The position numbers and the translations under genes were made by a program. A DNA stretch of 15,252 bases from UBA5209 sp964625015. GTDB taxonomy: Bacteria; Patescibacteriota; Dojkabacteria; SC72. Shown here piece by piece: positions 8,003 through 14,343 of this stretch (position 1 is its first letter; each line of letters opens with the position of its first letter). The notes under the pieces are model-generated. The model did no database searches. It was not told the origin of the DNA and saw nothing but the letters and a program-made list of their open reading frames with translations. The DNA lies in NCBI GenBank assembly GCA_964625015.1, contig CAZUZI010000022.1, forward strand, positions 1 through 15,252. Reading direction: 5' to 3'.

Positions 8003-9130
8003 TCATTTCGCTGGTACGAATTTAGTATCTTTAATAGTGAACATCTGCATTGTCTTATTAGCAGTCCTGTCCTTATAGAAAACCATTGGTCCGGTAACAC
8101 CATTGAATTTCAAATCAACCATAACCTTCTGGATAGGTTGTTTTGCTTTTTGTGATTCATTATAACCTTGTAATGCAATACTGACTACATCATAGCCATA
8201 AGCTGACCAGACATTAGGTTGAGCACCAAATTTGGCACTGAAGGCTTTTCTAAAGGCTTTTATGTTTTCTGTGTTGGATGTGTCATTGAAGTAAGGGGCA
8301 GAGAAAACAACATCTTGAAGAGCCTGTCCGTAGTCAGTCAGTGTTTTTTGATCGTAGAGAGAAGACTGTGAAAGGAATTGAGTTTTAATCCCTGATTCTT
8401 TAGATTGCTGAATGGCACGACATGCTTCCTCTCTATACGCAGAGACAAATATTGCATCAACCATGTCATTTTTGTGTTTTGCAAGAAGTGTACGGAAATC
8501 GTTTTCGCCACTTTGAATTGTTTCTTGAAAAACGACTGTTCCACCTTTTGATTTGATTTCCTTGTCAAATGCTTTACCCATGGCTATTGCAGCATCGACT
8601 TGCTGTGTGATGATGCCAAAAGTCTTGAAACCATGTTTTGCAGCATAGTCAGCAACAAACTTTCCTTCATAGTCAGCAGTCGGGTAAATTGTGAAGACAT
8701 GATCCCCAGCCGCAGGTATTTCAGTAGCAGCAGCAGTAGGGGTAATGAGTAGAATACCATTCTTCTGTGCAAGTGGTGCTACTGGAATTGTGGTTGCCGA
8801 AAACATGTCGCCCAATATCACATTGACCTTATCAATAGAGATCAATTTATTGGCAGCTGTGACGGCTGCCTTGGGGTCTGCTTTTGTATCTTCATATGTA
8901 GCACTGACTTTAGCACCTTTGCTTTTCTGATATTCTTCAATTGCAAGTTCCATCCCTTTCTTGCAGTCAACACCATAGGATGCATTGTCACCTGTCAATG
9001 GCAATAGCACTCCGATTTTTAACTCATTGACGCCAGTTGGCGTTTTTTTGCATCCAGCGAAAGAAAAAACGAAAAGCAGTGCTGCAACTACTACAAGGGC
9101 TTTTTGTCCGACCATTTTTTTAACATTCAT
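8003..9130 (-). CDS. livJ: Branched-chain amino acid/amide-type ABC transporter substrate-binding lipoprotein
   Basis: 375 aa, the normal length for the periplasmic binding protein type I (LivJ/AmiC-like) family. Residues 1-26 form a lipoprotein signal peptide (NVKK positive end, hydrophobic core, FAGC box) with C27 as the lipid-anchored cysteine. The mature protein opens with ELKIGVLLPLTGDNASYGVD, the family hallmark. It continues with VILGDMFSATTIPVAPLAQK, a typical first-lobe ligand-contact region, and AYGYDVV near the C-terminus. The protein would sit outside the membrane and deliver ligand to LivH and LivM. The exact ligand (Leu/Ile/Val, urea, amide or aromatic) cannot be read from the sequence. 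GGAGG lies six bases before ATG. It is the sixth gene of the operon, 16 bases after livF. A solute-binding gene placed after the ATPase genes and directly before signalling genes could also feed a sensor; that is inference. Confidence 0.95.
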   Translation of the reverse strand: MNVKKMVGQKALVVVAALLFVFSFAGCKKTPTGVNELKIGVLLPLTGDNASYGVDCKKGMELAIEEYQKSKGAKVSATYEDTKADPKAAVTAANKLISIDKVNVILGDMFSATTIPVAPLAQKNGILLITPTAAATEIPAAGDHVFTIYPTADYEGKFVADYAAKHGFKTFGIITQQVDAAIAMGKAFDKEIKSKGGTVVFQETIQSGENDFRTLLAKHKNDMVDAIFVSAYREEACRAIQQSKESGIKTQFLSQSSLYDQKTLTDYGQALQDVVFSAPYFNDTSNTENIKAFRKAFSAKFGAQPNVWSAYGYDVVSIALQGYNESQKAKQPIQKVMVDLKFNGVTGPMVFYKDRTANKTMQMFTIKDTKFVPAK

Positions 9131-9146
9131 GTGTGACCTCCATTTT

Positions 9147-9716
9147 TTAGTGTTTTATGTGAATTACTGACATCGCGCTGTTACGTATCGATTCAGTATC
9201 AACAACCCCATCAAGCCCTGCTTCTGGCTCATCCAATAAAAACAGTTTGCACTTTTTTAGCGCAATCATTGCAATCGCAACTTTCTTTTTCTGTCCACCG
9301 CTTAAAAGCCCCGCTCTTCTATTAAGAGGGATATCTTTGTTCCATTCAGGGTATTCCTTTTTAAAAAGTTCTGGTCCAGTGTTTCCAAGTGAAAGTCTTA
9401 AATTGTCTTCAACAGAGAGCGCTGGGAAAACATTATTCCTCTGCAAAAGATACCCAATACCAAGAGCAGCAATTTTATGCGTAGGAAACCGAGTGATATT
9501 CATGCCATTAAACTCTATTTTTCCATCATCAACTTTTACAGGATCCATTCCCAATATTGCATTGAAGAGTGAGGACTTTCCACATCCATTTGGACCAGAA
9601 ACAACCACATAGTCACCAGGCATTAAGGTGAAGCTCAGGTTTTCTATCACACGCCTAATGCCGACCTTTACGGAAAGTGATGATAGCTTAAGTAATGGCA
9701 AATGATCCACAGTCAT
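9147..9716 (-). CDS. livF: Branched-chain amino acid ABC transporter ATPase, C-terminally short
   Basis: 189 aa, against roughly 230-240 usual for LivF. Seen in order: Walker A GPNGCGKS (41-48), Q-loop Q92, signature LSGGQ (138-142), Walker B FLLDEP (159-164) with catalytic E163, and a D-loop region GLD (167-169). The chain then ends after about 20 residues with VIHIKH, so the usual C-terminal helices are absent. The final His189 follows a short hydrophobic strand and might stand in for the H-loop histidine, at a shorter distance than normal. ATP binding looks intact; hydrolysis and pairing with LivG may be altered. I chose ATG 9716 because GAGG lies four bases upstream and the protein then begins like other LivF proteins. 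ATG 9755, overlapping the livG stop, and ATG 9812 are longer in-frame options. livJ follows after 16 bases. Confidence 0.88.
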   Translation of the reverse strand: MTVDHLPLLKLSSLSVKVGIRRVIENLSFTLMPGDYVVVSGPNGCGKSSLFNAILGMDPVKVDDGKIEFNGMNITRFPTHKIAALGIGYLLQRNNVFPALSVEDNLRLSLGNTGPELFKKEYPEWNKDIPLNRRAGLLSGGQKKKVAIAMIALKKCKLFLLDEPEAGLDGVVDTESIRNSAMSVIHIKH

Positions 9717-9754
9717 TTGACCTCGATGAATCCACGTGAATTCAAATCCAGCCA

Positions 9755-10480
9755 TTAGGCAGTCATTGTTTCGCATATATCTCCATTCGAAAGGCACCAC
9801 ACCTTGTCGCATATAGCATACACTTCATCTGATTTATGTTCTACGATCAAAATTGTTTTACCGCCTTTATGCGCCAGATAGTCTATGGTTTCCATAAGCT
9901 TGGCAGACGATATTTCATCTAAACCAGCAAGAGGTTCGTCCAATAACAGTACTTCTGCGCCTGTCTGTAAAAGCCTAGCTATCGCCACTCGTTTCATCTG
10001 ACCTACCGAGAGCTTATCAGCTGACGAATTTGATCGATCAGCAATACCCATAATAGTGAGATTCTCAATTGCATTTTCTTTTGCATTTTTTTCTTGTCTT
10101 TTTACTCGTAGCCACAAAATGATTGAAAGTAAGGGATTCATGCCGGACAAGCAAGGAGTCGCGGCCATTACGTTGTCAATTACTTTCATCGTAGGAAACA
10201 ATCTAATATCCTGCCACAATTTGCAAACTCCATATGACGCAACTCTTTCAGCACTCATTCGAGATATATCTATTTGCTTTCCGTGATGAACCATATTGAT
10301 TTTCCCTGAATCAGGTTTGATAAACCCAGACAAAACATTCAGCAACGTGGTTTTTCCAGATCCATTCTGACCATGCAGTAATATGATTTCACCCTTATGC
10401 AAATTGAATGAAACATGTTTCAAGAGTACATGCCCGCCGAATGACAAGCTCAGGTCATGTACTTCCATAATCGATGGCAT
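9755..10480 (-). CDS. livG: Branched-chain amino acid ABC transporter ATPase
   Basis: 241 aa, close to the family's usual length. Motifs in order: Walker A GQNGSGKT (37-44), Q-loop Q90 (LWQDIRLF), signature LSVGQ (157-161; the third residue is Val instead of Gly), Walker B VLLLDEP (177-183) with catalytic E182, D-loop AGLD and H-loop H215 in ILIVEHK. The VEH form of the H-loop is typical of LivG rather than LivF. It would form a heterodimer with LivF under the LivH/LivM permease pair at the inner face of the membrane and drive uptake by ATP hydrolysis. AGGAGG lies five bases before ATG. It follows the duplicated helical protein after 62 bases, and livF starts at or just after its stop. Confidence 0.94.
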   Translation of the reverse strand: MPSIMEVHDLSLSFGGHVLLKHVSFNLHKGEIILLHGQNGSGKTTLLNVLSGFIKPDSGKINMVHHGKQIDISRMSAERVASYGVCKLWQDIRLFPTMKVIDNVMAATPCLSGMNPLLSIILWLRVKRQEKNAKENAIENLTIMGIADRSNSSADKLSVGQMKRVAIARLLQTGAEVLLLDEPLAGLDEISSAKLMETIDYLAHKGGKTILIVEHKSDEVYAICDKVWCLSNGDICETMTA

Positions 10481-10542
10481 ATTTGCCTCCTATAATAACA
10501 CCCATAAGAATGCAGAAAAATAACAACTATATTACAAAAACA

Positions 10543-11874
10543 CTATAGGATGTTCACAACCTCTTGATAAGCAGTTTCAAAGGGTTTATCTCCCTTTTCT
10601 TTGAACTGACGAAGTTCGTTTTTCGCTTTCACTTTCAAATCCTCATCTTTAAGAACACCCATGTAATAAACATATAGATAAGCTTTGTCAGAAGTATTTC
10701 CGGTCGCTTTTTCTCCAAAAACATCAGTGAGTCTGCTTATGCAAAAATCACAAAGTGCTTCTTCTCCGCCAATCGGTTTAAAAAAATCTATCAACGCTTT
10801 GGCAATATCATCTCCACTTTCTCCTTTTACAAATGCGATAACACTTTCTCTATTCTTATTATGCCAATCTTCGAGCTCAAGAAGGTCGTGCAGAAAACAC
10901 AATTTTATGTACGTATCGGTGGTGCCGTTGAAAACATCTTCAGCTTTCTCCCGTACTTGCGGGTCCGCAATGTGATATCTTTGAATGTAGTGAGCAAGAA
11001 GATTGCTTTTTACATCTTTATCAGATAGTAGCTTACAAATCAAAGGAATATCTTTATCACCGATTTTCTTTCGAATATTATCGACAGTGTATCGATCGGT
11101 GAAAAACTCTTTCCATAAGTTATCATCCCACTTTTTCCAACGGTCATTCCGAATATCATCAATAATTTTGTCAACAACATAGTCTGAATACTCAGGCTTA
11201 AGGTTAATAAGAACCTTCTGTAAAGTGCATTTGAAATATTCGTCACCATAACTATGAAATTTTGCGAGATCTTTTTCTGCTTTTTCACGTAATACAACAT
11301 CTCTTAACATTCCAAGGTAATGCACATATAAAAATGCTTTCTTTTGACTTGTGGAAAGGGTGTTATTTTTAGAAAACCTTTCATTTAATGTCGAAAAACA
11401 GAAATCGAATAACTTATGCTCTCCGCTAAAATAGAAAAACAATGCATCGGAAAATTTTGAATTCTCTTTGTTTTCGTCAAAAAATGATTCAATTTCCGGG
11501 TGTTCTTTTGGTGTATAATCTTCATACTCTAAAAGATCATGAATAAAGCCAAGCTTCGTTAATATATCAGTAGTTTTCCCAAAAGCACTTTCAGTACTTT
11601 TTCTTATTTTATCAATATCATTTTTTGAAAAGCCATCAGCTAATCGGAATGGTCTCGATAGACAATGGCCGATATAAACAGAGTCATTATCATCTGACGC
11701 AAGCAAATCACATATCATGCCAACATCTGCAGATGTGACTTTCGAACGCAATGATTCTACAATACCATTGTTCTTGAAAATATCGTTTTTCAGATAGTAA
11801 CTCCACTTTTTCCAACTGCCATTTCGAATATCTTCGATGATTTTGTCAACAACATAGTCTGATTTGTTATACAT
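10543..11874 (-). CDS. Helical protein made of two ~225-residue tandem copies, inserted in the liv operon
   Basis: 443 aa with no signal peptide or membrane segment. I do not recognise a named family; the helix-rich make-up is like HEAT- or ARM-type repeat proteins. The protein is an internal duplication. SDYVVDKIIEDIRN at 5-18 recurs as SDYVVDKIIDDIRN at 230-243, WKKW at 21-24 as WKKW at 246-249, FIHDLLEYEDY at 110-120 as FLHDLLELEDW at 327-337, and FLYVHYLGMLRD at 181-192 as YLYVYYMGVLKD at 399-410. The copies are still alike in DNA, so the duplication is fairly recent. AGGAG lies five bases before ATG, and livM ends eight bases upstream, so it is translated within the transporter operon between the permease and ATPase genes. 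Its role is unknown; a scaffold or regulator for the transporter or the signalling proteins is possible. Confidence 0.85.
   Translation of the reverse strand: MYNKSDYVVDKIIEDIRNGSWKKWSYYLKNDIFKNNGIVESLRSKVTSADVGMICDLLASDDNDSVYIGHCLSRPFRLADGFSKNDIDKIRKSTESAFGKTTDILTKLGFIHDLLEYEDYTPKEHPEIESFFDENKENSKFSDALFFYFSGEHKLFDFCFSTLNERFSKNNTLSTSQKKAFLYVHYLGMLRDVVLREKAEKDLAKFHSYGDEYFKCTLQKVLINLKPEYSDYVVDKIIDDIRNDRWKKWDDNLWKEFFTDRYTVDNIRKKIGDKDIPLICKLLSDKDVKSNLLAHYIQRYHIADPQVREKAEDVFNGTTDTYIKLCFLHDLLELEDWHNKNRESVIAFVKGESGDDIAKALIDFFKPIGGEEALCDFCISRLTDVFGEKATGNTSDKAYLYVYYMGVLKDEDLKVKAKNELRQFKEKGDKPFETAYQEVVNIL
11128..11187 (-). repeat. Downstream copy of a 60-bp imperfect direct repeat (internal gene duplication)
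   Basis: This stretch matches 11803-11862 at about 54 of 60 bases, including 23 identical bases in a row at its right end. The copies lie exactly 675 bases (225 codons) apart, and the stretch encodes the start of the second half of the duplicated protein. Confidence 0.9.
11803..11862 (-). repeat. Upstream copy of the 60-bp imperfect direct repeat
   Basis: This is the partner of 11128-11187, 675 bases away, and encodes the N-terminal end of the first half of the duplicated protein. Recombination between the two copies would delete one whole 225-residue unit in frame. Confidence 0.9.
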
Positions 11875-11882
11875 AGCATCTC

Positions 11883-12752
11883 CTATTCGTAACGATATTT
11901 TCCTGCAACACCCTGTGGGCGCAGGTGCATCATTATTATTAATAGCAATCCATATGCCAAAAGCCTCAGATTGTCAGAATAAGAAGCTGAAAATGGTAAA
12001 AAGCGGAGAGCTTCTGGAATTGCAATGAGTAAACCAGCACCGACTATCGGTCCGATAAAGTTCCCGGTTCCACCAACGATTATCATGCTTAACATCAGGA
12101 TTGACTCATTCAGAGAAAACGAAGAAGGCTCAATAAAGCTCATATACCCTGCATACATACCTCCGGCAACTGCTACGAAACCAGATGCTATGAAAAATAC
12201 TTCGATTTTTAGTTTACGGACTTGAATCCCTATTGATTGGGCAGCAACCTCGTCGTCCCTCATTGCCTCGAGTCCACGCCCAAAAGGGCCTTTTTTTAAA
12301 AGATAAGCAACGATACCCAAGGTAGCCAATATGATACCGTAAGTAGCTGCTATGCCTGTCAATGTATCTATATGCACATTGAAAACGATTGGTGTCGGAA
12401 TATTCGCTATTCCTGAAAGTCCGTTGGTGACTTTATTCCAGTTTATCATTATTGAAAAAAGAACCACTTGCACTGCAAAGCTTATCATAACCCAGTAATC
12501 ACCTTTAAAACGACATGCAGGGATCGAAACCAGCAAACTTAATATCCCTCCGCAACTAACGGAAAAGAACAAGGCTAACAAAAATGACATGCCAAGTTTG
12601 GTTGTAAGCAGTGCCAATACGTAGGCTCCAACCCCAAAATACGATGCATGTGCTATCTGTAGCAAACCGCCATAGCCAAGGAGTAGGTTCAGTGAAATAG
12701 CAACAATTACATATATTTCAAACAAAATTATTATGTTTAAATAATAGTTCAT
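11883..12752 (-). CDS. livM: Branched-chain amino acid ABC transporter permease
   Basis: 289 aa, mostly membrane-spanning with about eight hydrophobic segments. Family marks: the N-terminal LNLLLGYGGLLQIAHASYFG (residues 21-40), which matches the LivM segment around GLLSLGHAAFFGIGAY. The cytoplasmic coupling loop is GRGLEAMRDDEVAAQSIGIQ, with the RDDExAAxxxGI signature. The C-terminal MIIVGGTGNFIGPIVGAGLL and IPEALRFL are also typical. It would form the transmembrane heterodimer with LivH and pass the ligand delivered by LivJ. Its ATG overlaps the livH stop (TAATG), and a GGAGG sits about ten bases upstream inside livH. This coupled order is normal for the family; what is unusual is that the next gene is the duplicated helical protein instead of livG. 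Confidence 0.95.
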   Translation of the reverse strand: MNYYLNIIILFEIYVIVAISLNLLLGYGGLLQIAHASYFGVGAYVLALLTTKLGMSFLLALFFSVSCGGILSLLVSIPACRFKGDYWVMISFAVQVVLFSIMINWNKVTNGLSGIANIPTPIVFNVHIDTLTGIAATYGIILATLGIVAYLLKKGPFGRGLEAMRDDEVAAQSIGIQVRKLKIEVFFIASGFVAVAGGMYAGYMSFIEPSSFSLNESILMLSMIIVGGTGNFIGPIVGAGLLIAIPEALRFLPFSASYSDNLRLLAYGLLLIIMMHLRPQGVAGKYRYE

Positions 12753-13621
12753 TAGCCATTTTCCTCCATACGTACTTTGTTGCTGAAAAGCCCATTGGGC
12801 TTGATAAACAGCACTATTGCCAAAACCATAAAAGTAACTGCTTCTTCCCAGCTGCTATTTGTAAAAGCAACAACAGAATTTTGAATTATGCCTAATACTA
12901 AACCAGCTAATACTGTTCCAGCAAATGAGTTGCGACCGCCAATAATAGTGGCGACAACCCCTATCATACCGATTTTCATACCTCTATTGGGATTAAATCC
13001 CACATCATATGCATTAATTATTGAAACCATACTAATTAGTATTCCACTTACAAAAAATGCAGTCAATCGAAGACTTCGAACGTTTTTACCCATAAGTTTT
13101 AAAAGTGTTTGATTATCGGAAATTGCACGAAACAACAACCCAGCCTCAGAATATCTCATAAATAAAAAGAAAATTGCTATTACCACTATAATTATCACGA
13201 CACCTATAACTTGTACTTGAGTAAAACTGATTGTATTGAATACAAATGTTTGATCAAGCCCTTTTCGCAACAAATGATTATCATTTCCCCATGTCAGTAT
13301 AATTATTTGAATTATTACAAGATACATTCCTAGAGATCCGATCATATGCACTGACTGTGGGGATGATTTTCTCGAAAATGGCCAATGAAGAACTATTTCA
13401 CATAATGCCCCAACTACACCACATAATACAACCGTTACGATGACAGAGACACCCCAAGGCAAATGCAACGTTAAACAGCTCCAGAATAGGTATGCTGCTA
13501 AAGAATATATGGCGCCAAGTGCAAGATGAAAGGTTTTTGTAGTATTGTATACTGTAGCAAACGCTAACCCAATCAATGCAAATTGTAGCCCCTCGATTAT
13601 GCCATTACAAAAAATCTGCAT
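12752..13621 (-). CDS. livH: Branched-chain amino acid ABC transporter permease, first gene of the operon
   Basis: 289 aa with about eight membrane segments. It opens with MQIFCNGIIEGLQFALIGLA, the usual LivH start with a Gly-Leu segment. The coupling loop contains RAISDNQTLLKLMGKNV, the equivalent of the family's RAxxxDxxxAxLxGI motif. It later shows VATIIGGRNSFAGTVLAGLV, the conserved GGxxSxxG segment. Start choice: ATG 13621 has CAGGAG six bases upstream. A TTG nine codons further (13648) would lie inside the -12 promoter element and has no ribosome binding site, so I reject it. LivH pairs with LivM in the inner membrane. It is the promoter-proximal gene of an eleven-gene minus-strand cluster running to base 1523. 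Confidence 0.95.
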   Translation of the reverse strand: MQIFCNGIIEGLQFALIGLAFATVYNTTKTFHLALGAIYSLAAYLFWSCLTLHLPWGVSVIVTVVLCGVVGALCEIVLHWPFSRKSSPQSVHMIGSLGMYLVIIQIIILTWGNDNHLLRKGLDQTFVFNTISFTQVQVIGVVIIIVVIAIFFLFMRYSEAGLLFRAISDNQTLLKLMGKNVRSLRLTAFFVSGILISMVSIINAYDVGFNPNRGMKIGMIGVVATIIGGRNSFAGTVLAGLVLGIIQNSVVAFTNSSWEEAVTFMVLAIVLFIKPNGLFSNKVRMEENG

Positions 13622-13643
13622 CCATAGCTCCTGAGTTAAGTAT

Positions 13644-13660
13644 AGCAATAATTATGCCAA
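13644..13660 (-). promoter_or_regulatory. Sigma-54-type -24/-12 promoter upstream of livH
   Basis: On the minus strand the sequence reads TTGGCA-TAATTA-TTGCT. TGGCA, a six-base spacer and TTGCT match the -24/-12 consensus (TGGCAC-N5-TTGCW) at every core position except the C after TGGCA, with exact GG-to-GC spacing. Transcription would start near 13633, only about 12 bases before the livH ATG and at the edge of CAGGAG, which is a very short leader. No second copy was noticed in the window by eye. Confidence 0.55.
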
Positions 13661-13670
13661 ACCAATAAAT

Positions 13671-13698
13671 ATTATGTATGCTACCAAAAACATGACAA
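13671..13698 (-). promoter_or_regulatory. Possible sigma-70 promoter upstream of livH
   Basis: Minus strand: TTGTCA (13698-13693), a 16-base spacer, then CATAAT (13676-13671). Each hexamer matches five of six consensus positions. The start would fall near 13664, giving a normal leader of about 43 bases that includes the sigma-54-like element and the ribosome binding site. In an AT-rich region such matches arise by chance, so this is moderate evidence. Confidence 0.4.
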
Positions 13699-13738
13699 CA
13701 TCCAATATAAAAGCAGGTCAATTTATACACATTTTACA

Positions 13739-13751
13739 CAGGAACTTCCTG
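13739..13751. promoter_or_regulatory. Perfect 13-bp palindrome CAGGAA-C-TTCCTG (candidate operator)
   Basis: Two perfect 6-bp half-sites around a central C lie about 40 bases upstream of the possible -35 and about 80 upstream of the -24 element. This is a position where an activator could bind. It is not part of a gene. Confidence 0.4.
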
Positions 13752-13774
13752 AGAAACCACAGTTTCATAAATAA

Positions 13775-13810
13775 ACGACCAACACAATGGTCGTAAAACG
13801 GATCGTAAAA
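13775..13810. promoter_or_regulatory. Inverted repeat ACGACCA-N6-TGGTCGT followed by a direct repeat TCGTAAAA
   Basis: The inverted repeat has perfect 7-bp arms (13775-13781 and 13788-13794). Its right arm overlaps the first of two TCGTAAAA copies (13791-13798 and 13803-13810) spaced 12 bases apart, about one helical turn. Lying 110-170 bases upstream of livH, this fits an upstream activating site. On the minus strand the hairpin is followed by TTTATTTAT, so a weak terminator is an alternative, although no gene lies upstream to be terminated. Confidence 0.4.
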
Positions 13811-13819
13811 TGAAGAAGA

Positions 13820-13834
13820 CCCCGAAAATTGGGG
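13820..13834. other. Small inverted repeat CCCC-N7-GGGG
   Basis: A 4-bp GC stem (5 with a wobble pair) lies in the AT-rich control region, followed on the minus strand by TCTTCTTCATTTT. It is too short to call a terminator. It may be part of the control region or chance. Confidence 0.2.
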
Positions 13835-13893
13835 AGAGATACTCAATACGGACAATATGAAATATTCAAGTACTTATCAGGCAACATAGATAA

Positions 13894-14253
13894 TCTCTAT
13901 GCTTAAATCTGGATAGTTGTTGTAAATGCAACCATCGAAATGGCAAGAAGGAGAAAAAATACCTCAAAACAGTTTCACTCGATGAGACAATGGAGGGTAG
14001 TGACGAAACGATGGCAGAGGTTGTGCCCGATGTTAAAGTGGCAGATCCCGAACGTGCTGTCGTGGACACGGAAATTATACGAAAGCTAGCGGCGGAATTG
14101 TCAGAATGTAATCGCTCAATATTTGTAAAGCAGTTTCATGGATATTAGACCGCGAAAATCGCTCAGGCATTGAATCTGAATGAAAACACCTTGAAAGTGA
14201 GGCGCTGCAGGATTATTAAAGATTTGCGAGTTAAGCATGCCGATGCCTTGTAG
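13894..14253 (+). pseudogene. Decayed sigma-70-like factor (region 4 remnant) with in-frame TAG
   Basis: Read in the frame ending at TAG 14251-14253, the sequence gives KKEKKYLKTVSLDETMEG, then RKLAAELSECNRSIFVKQFH-GY, a TAG stop at 14146-14148, then TAKIAQALNLNENTLKVRRC and IIKDLR. The part after the stop is a helix-turn-helix of the sigma region 4.2 type (IAQALNLNENTLKVRRCRIIKDL). The order of a helical segment, a Gly-Tyr turn and the recognition helix is that of small sigma-70-family factors common in Bacillota and their mobile elements. Upstream, another stop (TAA 13891-13893) and likely frame changes prevent a start from being found, and regions 2 and 3 are not recognisable. An older, broken gene is the simplest reading; sequencing error is the alternative for a single stop. 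Confidence 0.6.
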
Positions 14254-14343
14254 AGTGCAAAAATAGTGGTTGTTTTTTAGGATACTTTGAAAGAAATCAA
14301 CGGTGTTGCTGTTAATGAATCATATAAACTTAGGAGGCGTGCC

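Larger units (their letters stand above)
13622..13893. other. Intergenic control region between the liv operon and the decayed plus-strand genes
   Basis: About 270 bases with no gene. They hold the livH promoters and the repeats listed separately. Beyond about 13835 I see no further signal; a ten-codon ATG frame at 13850-13890 ends quickly and may belong to the decayed sigma gene. Confidence 0.6.

Noticed and set aside
13619..13648. TTG start for livH at 13648
   Set aside because: It overlaps the -12 promoter element and lacks a ribosome binding site; ATG 13621 with CAGGAG is better.
13866..14069. A 67-aa minus-strand frame upstream of livH
   Set aside because: Low-complexity Ser/Thr sequence antisense to the sigma-like remnant, with no ribosome binding site noticed.
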